Source: Zerene cesonia
Lineage: Eukaryota; Arthropoda; Insecta; Lepidoptera; Pieridae
Reading direction: 5' to 3'
Length of the DNA stretch: 64,000 nt
Assembly (NCBI RefSeq): GCF_012273895.1
Contig: NC_052124.1
Span: forward strand, 2,294,001 to 2,358,000
Shown: positions 55,096 through 64,000 of the stretch, piece after piece
Layout of the letters: every line of letters starts with the position of its first letter
Numbering within the stretch: position 1 is the first letter of the stretch
Position numbers and translations under genes: made by a program
The notes under the pieces: generated by a model
Databases searched by the model: none
What the model saw: the letters and a program-made list of their open reading frames with translations, nothing else
Told to the model about the DNA's origin: nothing

Positions 55096-55249
55096 AGATG
55101 TCAGGGTATGATATTTTATTCTGAAAGCTATCTACACCTATAACGAAGGATCACGTACATAGAAATTGGTCCAGTAGTTAAGGAGATATGTACGTTCCAA
55201 CAAAAGATTAAACAGACGCCACAGCTATATATTAATAGTATGGGCTAGC

Positions 55250-55452
55250 TGTAACCCGCTGCGTCACTCGCGTGGTACCCGGGTAAAACGTAGCCTATGT
55301 GCTAATCCAGACTATAATCTATCTCTGTACCAAATTTCATGAAAATCGGTTCAGCGTTTACAGATACGACAAGAGTTTTCGCGTGAAAACGTAACAGACA
55401 TCTAAACATCCGCTCATACTTACAAACTTTCGCTTTTATATCATAGTAGGAT
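55250..55452 (-). mobile_element. Helitron-like element, relative of family A
   Basis: GCTAGCTGTAACCCGC at the left, CTTACAAACTTTCGCTTTTA and ATCATAGTAGGAT at the right; interior diverged from family A. Confidence 0.6.
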
Positions 55453-55593
55453 ATTAATAATGTTATTAGCCATTACATATATCAATCGTAAAATATTATA
55501 TGTTACGATAATTTTAATGATTATTATATGATTATTTCATTAAGCGTTTTTCGACAATAAAATTACGATATATAATAACCATAAAGAATACAC

Positions 55594-55793
55594 AACTAGC
55601 TGCGCCGCGCGGTTTCACCCGCGAAAGTCCGTATCCCGTAGGAATAACGGGATAAAAAGTTGCTTATATGTTATTCCAGTTGTCCAGTTGTCTACGCACC
55701 AAATTTCATTGCAATCGTTTCAGTAGTTTTTGCGTGAAAGAGCAACAAAGACACACATCCTTACAAACTTTCGCATTTATAATATTAGTAGGA
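55594..55793 (-). mobile_element. Helitron-like element, family A
   Basis: ACTAGCTGCGCCGCGCGG to ATTAGTAGGAT. Confidence 0.84.
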
Positions 55794-55931
55794 TTAATTG
55801 TGCTTCATTCGTGTTACACACGGGAGCCCAATTGTTATGTATATGCGTTCCATAGGAGAAGCAGGAGGTCCATATCTCGGGATTCCTGCTAATGTACCTT
55901 GGATGTGGCCACCGAGTAAATTTGCCACATT

Positions 55932-56153
55932 AAATTTTTAGTTTTATAGCATTGAAATGCTTTATAAATGAGAAATTTTGAAAGAATAGAAAAAATTTGA
56001 TCACGAGGCAGGATTCGAACCTGCGTATCTTGCCTAACCGTAGCAACGCCTAGCCTCTCGGCCACCCGAGAAATTTTGAAAGAATAGAAAATATAATATA
56101 GAAAAATTTCTCATTTATAAAGCATTTCAATACTATAAAACTAAAAATTTATT
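55932..56153. repeat. Fold-back element with full tRNA-like core (family D)
   Basis: Outer arms of about 55 bases are mirror images: TTTTTAGTTTTATAGCATTG at the left, CAATACTATAAAACTAAAAA at the right. The core 55999-56068 on the - strand is tRNA-like, with GGTGGCCGAGAGGCTAGG as D-arm and GCAGGTTCGAATCCTGC as T-arm. Confidence 0.82.
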
Positions 56154-56309
56154 TTAACAAAGGCCGCGTTCCATCGATACAATATTGTAATCATTGAAAT
56201 AATGTTTCGTATTGGTTGTGATGGTTCTTAATCATCTCAATAGATGGCGTGGGGTGCCCCTTAGGCACATGAAACCGAAAGAGTAGAAGAAATTCGATTA
56301 CTGTGGCAG

Positions 56310-56384
56310 GATCACGGGTGGCCGAGAGGCTAGGCGTTGCTACGGTTAGGCAAGATACGCAGGTTCGAATCCTGCCTCGTGATC
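56310..56384 (+). repeat. tRNA-like pseudogene core (family D) with 7-bp acceptor stem
   Basis: GATCACG and CGTGATC can pair as an acceptor stem and GCAGG/CCTGC forms the T-stem, but an extra CT separates them and the anticodon arm is poor. Right flank TTTTTTCTATTCTTTCAAAA is the family D arm. Confidence 0.65.
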
Positions 56385-56954
56385 AAATTTTTTCTATTCT
56401 TTCAAAATTTCTCAAATTTGCCACATGTTTTCCGAAAAGACAAGTACCTTTTGAAGATTTCCCCGATGATAAAAAAGGTCTATCTGCTTACTGAGTTTTA
56501 GTCGTATCCGTAGCGAGTGGAACAGGGGGAAGCGGCTAGTGGCTTGGAACCAAACGAATTCTGTTACTTATAAAGGCGTGAGTATCGCAAATGATGGTTT
56601 CTCGTTTACATATACGATATGCCTCAAAGTCGCATATAGGAAGAATATATTCATTTGATTATTGTTTCTTTTTTATTTGATTCATATGCACTTAGTTTTT
56701 TATGATAAACGAAGACGTAGATAAATAATCCACAATTCTTGCGTGAGCCGCGACATTAATGCATTACGCAATCCGTCATTTTATGAATAGTTTCGTAGTG
56801 AAAAGTATACTAGATAACAAATTTAGGCCACGATTGATTTTGATTCTGCAATCTTTAGTTGACTTGCAAAATTATCAAATCTATGTATTTCGTTGATAAA
56901 AGGAGAGTAATTCCAGGTTGTTTGTGCTATACCTATATACATATAGTTATTTTT

Positions 56955-57215
56955 TTTTATGCCATAGCAGGCAACTGAGCTGGTGGTACGCCCGATGGTC
57001 AGCTATCAGCGTCCATGAACATTAGCAGAGGCAAGTCTCTGCGTATGCGCTGCCCGCTTTTACCTTTTAAGGCAGGCAGCACCCCCTGTAAAGGATAAGG
57101 AAGGGACTGACGACTGGAAATAATGAACTGGGAGTGGTGAGGAAAAAGATAGACCTCCCTACTCCCCCCATGTAACACGCACGCTACTATTTCACGCCTA
57201 CATGAACATAGTACT
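56955..57215 (-). mobile_element. LINE F 3' end
   Basis: Reverse complement: a T-run-complement A-tail after GCCTGCTATGGCATAAAAAA, preceded by the GTTCATGGACGCTGATAGC variant. Confidence 0.7.
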
Positions 57216-57387
57216 ATGGTGTAAATTTACCTTCTATATGCGTCTTTACTATAAAACACGTAACAATCAAATATCGCATGTAAGACATCGTGTAACTTCC
57301 TTCTATTTCGCTGTCACAGTGACCTTATTTGCATTGCGTGTATGGGTAAAGGGTTAACGTTATTTCGGTGGAGGCTAACGAGAGTTT

Positions 57388-57716
57388 ATTGTGGGAGTCG
57401 AGCACGCTTCGGCACGAATTGGGCCAGCTCGCACCGGGGAAGTACCACACCCCCACAGAAAACCGGCGTGAAATAGTGGCATGCCACTGTGTTTCGTACG
57501 GTGAGTGGGGGAGCCGGAGGCCTATTTCCTTTTCCTCACCCGTCCCAGTCCATTCCTTCTTTCCTGTCTTGAATTCGTTCCTTTTTCCTTACCCACTAAA
57601 AGCGGGCAGCGCATTCGCAGAGGCACTACCTTTGCGAATGTTCATGGGCGGTGGTGATCGTTTACCATCAGGCGAACCACCAGCTCAGTTGCCCGCTATG
57701 ACATAAAAAAAAAAAA
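57388..57716 (+). mobile_element. LINE F 3' end, best copy
   Basis: TGTGGGAGTCGAGCACGCTT to GCTATGACATAAAAAAAAAA with all internal blocks. Confidence 0.83.
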
Positions 57717-57789
57717 AGATTGGAATAGGCATCTATTGTTGGATATATGGATTAGATTTGTTCTCTAGACTGTATATTGTAATATATAT

Positions 57790-57945
57790 GAGCGGTACGC
57801 CCCGACTTCGTCCGTTTCGTCGTCCATACATACTATAGCACTCAAGGCTATACTTACGTAAGAGTTTTTCGGATCGGTCTAGTAGTTCCTGAGATTAGCG
57901 CAAAACAACAAAACAAACTCTTCAGCTCTATATTATTATTATAGA
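57790..57945 (-). mobile_element. Helitron-like element, family B
   Basis: GAGCGGTACGCCCCGACTTC at the left and TATTATTATTATAGAT at the right. Confidence 0.7.
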
Positions 57946-59057
57946 TCACAAAATATAAAGGATTTTTTACTATCATTAATTTTAAGTGTTTTTGTATGTT
58001 TGGAATGGTATAACTCAAAAACTGTCCTCCTTTGACTTTGAAATTTATTTCATTGGCGGAAAACTGTATTTTTCTTGAATGACGACGAAATGGCTATAAG
58101 TATGGCTAGTTTTTAATTATTATTCCAGGTTTAACCTAGGCGGAGCCAGGGCGTGCGGCTAGTATGTACTTGTAAATTGCGTCATATTACTGCAGCAATG
58201 GGTTTGGCATTCCCAGAGGGTTACAAAGCCCTTTGAAAGTCAATTAGTGTTATGACTAGTTTTCTTTTTATAAGCTTAGTAGGTTTATATGGGAAATAAA
58301 CAAAATGAATGAATAAACGTTAATTATAATTAAAATAAATTGGTTATATTTATTATGCGCTATTTGCGGCATTATTAGGGCTAACGAGTGGTTTCTCCCA
58401 ACCAAAAAAATTATACAAGATGATGGTTAAAATTATCCTTAACTAGTCTAACAAAAATAAATAGCAAAATATATAATATGAAGAATAAAGTGTTTTAAAG
58501 AAATGAAATGATACCAATTTACATCACCTAAAGCGCTCAAGTGTCACGTACATATCCGACGATGAAAGAATTTGTGAAATCAGTCCATTAGTTCCTGATA
58601 TTAGCGCCTTCAAACAAACTCTTCGGCTTTAAATGTATAAATTTCCCAAAACATCTCAAGTTTTCTTTACTTTATATTATTTCATGAAATTTACATTGAA
58701 ATATATAAAATTAACTATTTTCTTGTAGAGTAAATAACAATTAACAGAACACGCCCTTAGTGCATATACCAGATTTATTTCAATCGCATTTCTAAGTCTG
58801 CGAGTTACGTTAAAATCACTGAATGAGACTCAGAAAAAGATCTAGAACCAATTACGTATAGGAAATTTCATAACACCGCATATCAATGATTTCCCACGAA
58901 TAATAATTGAAATTATATCGGGAAAATTGAGGAAATGCCTGCAATATGAGCCATTGTCTGCTTTTTGTGCATCGTGAAACCCGGCTGTATCTTAACTTTC
59001 ATCTAAAGAAACTAGCTTGGAACAGTAGTTTCATTAACAAATGCTTTTGTCATCGTC

Positions 59058-59372
59058 GGCAAGGAGCTGGTGGGTCACTTGATGGTAAGCGCTACCACCG
59101 CCCATGAACATTTGGAGTGGCGTAAGTTCGATTGAAGACCTTACGCCTTTACAAATGGATTGCGGACTGTAAATTGGAAAGGGATTTTGGAATTTCGAAA
59201 GTTATAAAGGAAAGGACAGGGAAGGGTGAGGTAAGGATATGGGCCTATGGCTCTTGTGCTCACCGAACAAAACACAGCAGCATGCCACTATTCCACGCTG
59301 GTCTTCTGTGAGGTGGTGGTACCTCCCTAGTGAAAGCTGGCTCAATTCGTGCCGAAGCGTGCGCGAATTATA
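59058..59372 (-). mobile_element. LINE F 3' end
   Basis: Reverse complement has GCACGCTTCGGCACGAATTG and ATGGGCGGTGGTAGCGCTTA. Confidence 0.78.
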
Positions 59373-60344
59373 CAATATGATATACAAGCTGCTGATGACG
59401 CTTTGCCCGCGTGGTCAAGGAATTTCCCAGGGAATGAGATTTCATTGCGGTAAAAAGTAGCCTATATCACTCTCTTCTATCTAAAAATCATGTCATTAAA
59501 TCGCTTCCTATCGACGAGAAGGAAATACAAGCACACTCGCATTTATATCTGTAAGATAGTCCTTATCCCTAATTTGCATGATATAACCCGAATAAAATTA
59601 TCTTTTTTTTTAGTAACAAACTATTCCCTCATATTGTCAGAATTAGACCAAATTCATATGGGATCACGCTCAAGGCACTAGCTTTCAAATAAAAGGATCT
59701 GTAAGTTTATAAAGTTTTAAACATTTGTTCTAGAACAAATGTGGTGTATAAATAATTATAAGTTTCGAGTAAATTGTTTGAAATACAATTGCTGAAGACA
59801 CCGGAAAGAATCGGGGCCCTCTCTGCCAATTTGACACACTTTTTCTTTTGTTAACTAAACTAAGGGAGAAAGAGACAAAACAGTTATTGTTAACTGGCGA
59901 TCATTGAAGTTTAAAGTATATTATTCGCAAGTATTTGAGATGTTTAGTTTCAGACAAGCACCCGAAACATCTTAATCTGTAAAAATGCAACTCAGAAATA
60001 ATATAGGTCTCTACTGGTAACTTTAACCTTTGCTCAAAAACCTCATCTTTAAAATGTCTATTACCAACAAACATAAACCACCCTTTATAAGAGCACGCAC
60101 AGGGGTGGATAGTGATTTTTAATCCTTTTATGGTCTTATATTTTAACTTCGACCTGAGTTCACGGCTCCTTTGACCAGATAGAACCCAATACCATTATTG
60201 TCCTTAGGATTATAGAACATCGGGTGTAAGTTACTCAAGTTGACTTATAACTGACTTATGAGTGTAGCTTGGATTCTAAGTAGCCAAATTGGTTTAGTAA
60301 GAAAGAACGAAAATAGATTTATTTAAACAAATTTATAAAAATAA

Positions 60345-60478
60345 AAATAATTTAATTTTTGCTTTATGGCATTGAAATGCTTTATAAATGAGAAATTTTG
60401 AAAGAATAGAAAAAATTTGATCCCGCCTCGCGATCAATTGTTTTCTATTCTTTCAAAATTTCTTCAAAATTTCTCAAA
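60345..60478. repeat. Fold-back element (family D) with nearly empty core
   Basis: Arms GAAATTTTGAAAGAATAGAA and TTCTATTCTTTCAAAATTTC surround only GATCCCGCCTCGCGATC, itself a residual inverted repeat of the tRNA ends. Confidence 0.72.
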
Positions 60479-61157
60479 AATAATTTGCTATAAAAAAGCT
60501 ATATTAAAGGTGATCCACTCACAAGCACCTTGAAGGAACTTATGCTTAGGTTTAGGATCCAAGTTCAATTTTTTTTTTTATCCATGATGTAATATTATAT
60601 ATTAATTATTATTCAAATTGTAAAAGTAAAATTTCCGAAAATACATCTGGAGTTGTGCGGGAAAGACCGTTCGTTCTGTCCATATTTTTTCTTTCGATAC
60701 GCGGGCAAAACCGCGGCGCATAGTAGTAAGTTGTCTATAGTAACAAATACATAATCGAATCAGCGAAACGTATGTGAACAACTCCGCTCCCACTGAACAT
60801 ATCGGATTGTGAAACAAGACAATGGCCAGTTTTTACGGAAACGATTGCCCAATGGCCGTGCGACCTTAGCGTGGGATGTGTGATAGGCGACGCGTGTTAA
60901 GCCATGTGCCGTTTTATATATTTATTTATTCTTTGTTGCACACTTTCACACTTTCAAAATATAAAAAAGAAATAAAATTTAACAAAAACTAGTATGCAAA
61001 TGGCGGCCTTATGGCTAAAAGCCATTTCTACCAGGCAACCGTTGGGTAAAGGACAATATATTTTTAGCAAAACGCACATAGTCAGGCAGTGCAGTTTTAT
61101 TGGAACAACAATAGGACTAGGTATTTCGGATATGATTCTTAGCATATTCTTTATGCT

Positions 61158-61345
61158 AGAGCGGGCAACTGAGCTGGTGGTTCGCCATTTTTATGTAACC
61201 GCGGGTAACTGAGCTGGTTGATCGCTTGATGGCAAGCGATTAACACCGCCAACCCACATTTACACAGGCAGGCACAGGAGTAGGGTAAGGATTGAGGATG
61301 TAATAAAGGAATAGGCTGGGTAGGGTTAGGAAAGGATCTAGGTAA
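61158..61345 (-). mobile_element. LINE F 3' end, diverged
   Basis: Two starts of the same end are nested: GAGCGGGCAACTGAGCTGGT and CGCGGGTAACTGAGCTGGTT within 60 bases. Confidence 0.65.
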
Positions 61346-61442
61346 TAACGACTATCACAAATATTTATCAAAAGGTTTTCAAAAATGTTCGAGCGACGCT
61401 GTGTATAAAACGATCATTGAAATTAACGCTCTATGTCGTGGT

Positions 61443-61525
61443 AGTAATGTTCAAAGTATATTGTATCGTTCGTTAGAAAACTCTGCCTAATACAAGGACA
61501 AGGGTAGGTAGGCAGAGTGTTGCTT
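61443..61525 (+). repeat. Hairpin-ended repeat, copy 1
   Basis: AATGTTCAAAGTATATTGTA then AAAACTCTGCCT, loop, AGGCAGAGT. The inverse copy is at 63126-63196. Confidence 0.65.
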
Positions 61526-62359
61526 CGGAAAATTTTTTAGCGCGATTGTCGAGTCTGTTTTAATTGTCGTCAATTTAAACATCAGTCCTAACTATGATAA
61601 TTATGATATAAAAACGACGAGTTTGTTTGTTTGAACGCTCTACTCTCAGGAATTATATATAATCTCTGAATAGTTTAAATATACAATTAAAGAAAAAATT
61701 TATGAGCATATGGGACAAAACGCTACAATCTCAACACTTGACACCCACAAAATTTAATTCCATTGTCCGCACTGATAACAATCAGAGCTAACCTTAATTT
61801 TTAGATTTACTTAACGAATCTAGGACGTGAATTGTTAATGAAAGTGTTTATAAGTTAATCTTTTCTCTTAATTACTTTGTGTGGAATATTAGGAGAAAAG
61901 AATGAGGTTTATTCGTCAACCGACTTGTAAAAGGAGGTTAGCAGTATGTTCTTTTTAATATTTAGTGAAAAATTTAATATATTATTGTGTTTTTTAAAAT
62001 ATGTATTACTGTTTAACTAATTTTAATTCGTACCAGGTAGGTATAGACCAATAGGTATAGATAGTTGGTTAATTATTTGTTATAATACTTATATAGATAC
62101 TTATATCTATTAATTAAATCACATCAAAATCGGTAGCATAATTTATATATTATCTTGAACAAACAGATAAACAACATTCTTACAAATTGACCGTTTAACT
62201 ATCATGTAATTTATGTTGTTTTACAAAAGATTGTTTTATCCGCCATTTATAACGACTGTTATTAAAACATAATTGAATTCTGTACAATATTAAGTTATAA
62301 TGTATTTATTATAATTGTATAATGATTGCGTGTTTAATTATTACTTATAATACATGGTA

Positions 62360-62480
62360 AGACAAAGACGCTTTCCGGCGTCTGTGTGTCTGTATGCTTA
62401 AATCTTTAAAGTTACTCAACAGATTTTGATTTTTTTATCGAGATTCAAGAGGAAGGTTTGTATGTATGATAACATGGAAT
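62360..62480 (+). repeat. Repeat family I
   Basis: CTTAAATCTTTAAAGTTACT and GAGGAAGGTTTGTATGTATG match 29660-29830. Confidence 0.5.
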
Positions 62481-62639
62481 AAAAGGGTGGAATATTGTTT
62501 TTAATGTGGTGAACCTCATTAAATTGTTCTATTCTAATTTTATATTCCATTTTTAATCTAGTCAACAAAAGCATTGTAGTGCGCTGCAGACACAGAGACA
62601 GACTAAAGTATTGTAGGAAACTTAAATATTGACTATATA

Positions 62640-62715
62640 GGCTATGGTCTCGAATCCTCGACTTTTCGATTACAGAGCCTCGGGCTCTAACCACTAAGGC
62701 ACTGCTCCTTTGCTC
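62640..62715 (-). repeat. tRNA-like SINE head
   Basis: The - strand reads GTGCCTTAGTGGTTAGAGC and GTCGAGGATTCGAGACC, with box A to box B spacing as in SINE C. Confidence 0.5.
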
Positions 62716-63125
62716 TACCATAAGAAATCTATAGAAACTTCCTCCATAGTTCAATTGTGTCCAAGTGCAATTATGACTTGTCTATCGATTGTAATAACAA
62801 TATAATTTATGAACACTTCGCCCTTGACATTTCAATGACTCATAGACATTTATAGAGAGATCGATAATCGACTTGTTGGTTCAACTTTTTATCGACCCGG
62901 TCATTAATGGGCATTGCTTGTTTACAAAAACTTGTTTTATGTATAATTGCATTGTTTTTACACCTGGGTCTCTCGATGTCCATGAGTTCTTTAGACTGCT
63001 ATGGACCTGTGAATTATTCTAGTGATTTTTATTTGCAGTTTTCAATTTAGATTATTTTCGCTCACTAATGATTCGGTTTAATAAAAGTATGCCCAACCTC
63101 ACAATCACGCTATGAACGATCTAAA

Positions 63126-63196
63126 TGAAAACTCTGTCTTGTATACTAGGCAGAGTTTTGATGAGCGATACAATGGATTTTGAACATTATTGCCGG
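63126..63196 (-). repeat. Hairpin-ended repeat, copy 2
   Basis: Stem AAAACTCTGTCT / AGGCAGAGTTTT (one G-U) with loop TGTATACT, followed by a match to copy 1 at 61443. Confidence 0.65.
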
Positions 63197-63904
63197 GTAA
63201 TAAGGTTTATTTTAAACAATGGTTGCTTGAACGACTTCAAAAACATGGGCAGGCACTTTTATCTTCCATTTCAACTAAATTTTATCTCTTTAGTAACGTA
63301 TATTTGATCGTACATTTATTTCATTAAATGATATCTTGAAACGAATGTATCTTGCTGTGTTCTTGTATCTGTATAGTATTATGTATATTCTTTGATTTTT
63401 TTTTTAATTATCGTTTGGTGCACTAAAGTGTTTGTTTGTACATAGTCACACAATGTTATGGACAGTCTTACACGGATAAAATCATTAACTAGCGATCCGC
63501 CCCGGCTTCACCCGTGGTATGAGTTTTCTATCCAGATGAACGATCCTATCTTTCATACTTTAATAGAAATGTGAAGAAAATTTTCCAAATAGGTAGAGCC
63601 ATTCTGAAGTTTTACTTAGCAACACAGTTAGCGATTTATTTCTATTATGTAGATTATTTATGTCAATACTTAATATCGTATTACTATGTTACATTATTAG
63701 TCGCACGTATATCGTTTTTGCTTACAAAATATCGGAAAATATTTGTCAAATATTACACCAACACGAGCATAATAAATAACGATAAACTTACATAAAACAC
63801 CAATTTACAAAATCGAATATAATGGTGAGGTCATCGTTGAATCATATTCGAGAGTTGCTTTATTTATATATCGCTTACGTATTATATATTTACAAATACG
63901 AACG

Positions 63905-64000
63905 GTCTGTTTCCTTTTCCTCACCTTTCCCAGTCCATTACTTCTTTCCAGTCGTCAAGACCTTCCTATCCCTTATTCCTTTAAAGGGGGTTTCACATAT
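63905..64000 (+). mobile_element. LINE F 3' end, running off the window
   Basis: TTTCCTTTTCCTCACCTTTC and CAGTCCATTACTTCTTTCC match the body of the best copy. Confidence 0.65.

Larger units (their letters stand above)
26678..64000. other. Presumed first intron of BicDR, repeat-dominated
   Basis: No further BicDR coiled-coil exon is visible. The DNA is AT-rich and crowded with Helitron-like elements, LINE 3' ends and tRNA-headed elements listed separately. Stretches with nothing I can support include 26870-27720, 33045-34985, 35360-36500, 38180-38800, 39370-39860, 45000-45960, 47080-47730, 51000-53180, 58200-59050 and 61950-62600. Confidence 0.5.

Noticed and set aside
56310..56384. Functional tRNA gene
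   Set aside because: The anticodon arm folds poorly, two extra bases separate T-stem and acceptor, and the same core recurs in mobile copies.
1..64000. CRISPR arrays, operons or other bacterial features
   Set aside because: Direct repeats seen are microsatellites, minisatellites or dispersed elements; all genes are intron-bearing.

Overview
The window is animal nuclear DNA. Genes are split by GT-AG introns, intergenic DNA is AT-rich, and the repeats are of lepidopteran type (butterfly or moth): short Helitron-like elements, tRNA-headed SINEs ending in (GATG)n or (GAT)n, and truncated LINE 3' ends ending in A-runs. There is no bacterial feature and no CRISPR array. An assembly gap of 1000 N lies at 8914-9913.

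Layout. (1) 1-1828, + strand: the last four coding exons of separase, the cohesin-cleaving protease, with the catalytic His and Cys both visible. (2) 3304-6298, - strand: a two-exon 866-residue protein that looks like the insect DUF4781 family. Directly upstream on the same strand is a 3' exon of an unknown protein (6341-6859), which could be part of the same gene. (3) 13817-24306, - strand: a ten-exon gene for a 497-residue coiled-coil protein of the CCDC63/CCDC114 (ODAD1) family, the outer dynein arm docking complex of motile cilia and sperm flagella. Its intron 2 holds a complete two-exon gene on the same strand (19671-21736) for a divergent RIO-family kinase lacking the usual metal-binding Asp. 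(4) 26152-26677, + strand: 5' end of a Bicaudal-D-related (BicDR) dynein adaptor, with a 44-codon upstream ORF. Its first intron apparently fills the rest of the window (26678-64000), which is mostly repeats plus two weak candidate small exons.

The genes do not form one pathway, although ODAD1 (axonemal dynein docking) and BicDR (cytoplasmic dynein adaptor) are divergently arranged about 2 kb apart. All exon joins were worked out by hand from splice sites and reading phase.

The most interesting repeat result: the commonest family (26 copies, about 200 bp) has Helitron hallmarks, namely 5' TC, a 3' hairpin about 12 nt before CTAG, and insertion between A and T. At least three other families share these end rules. 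At four places one element's CTAG (TTAG once) runs directly into the next element's 5' TC with no spacer. These head-to-tail junctions join different families, and one partner is a chimera with the 5' end of one family and the 3' end of another. This is what rolling-circle transposition with read-through would leave behind.
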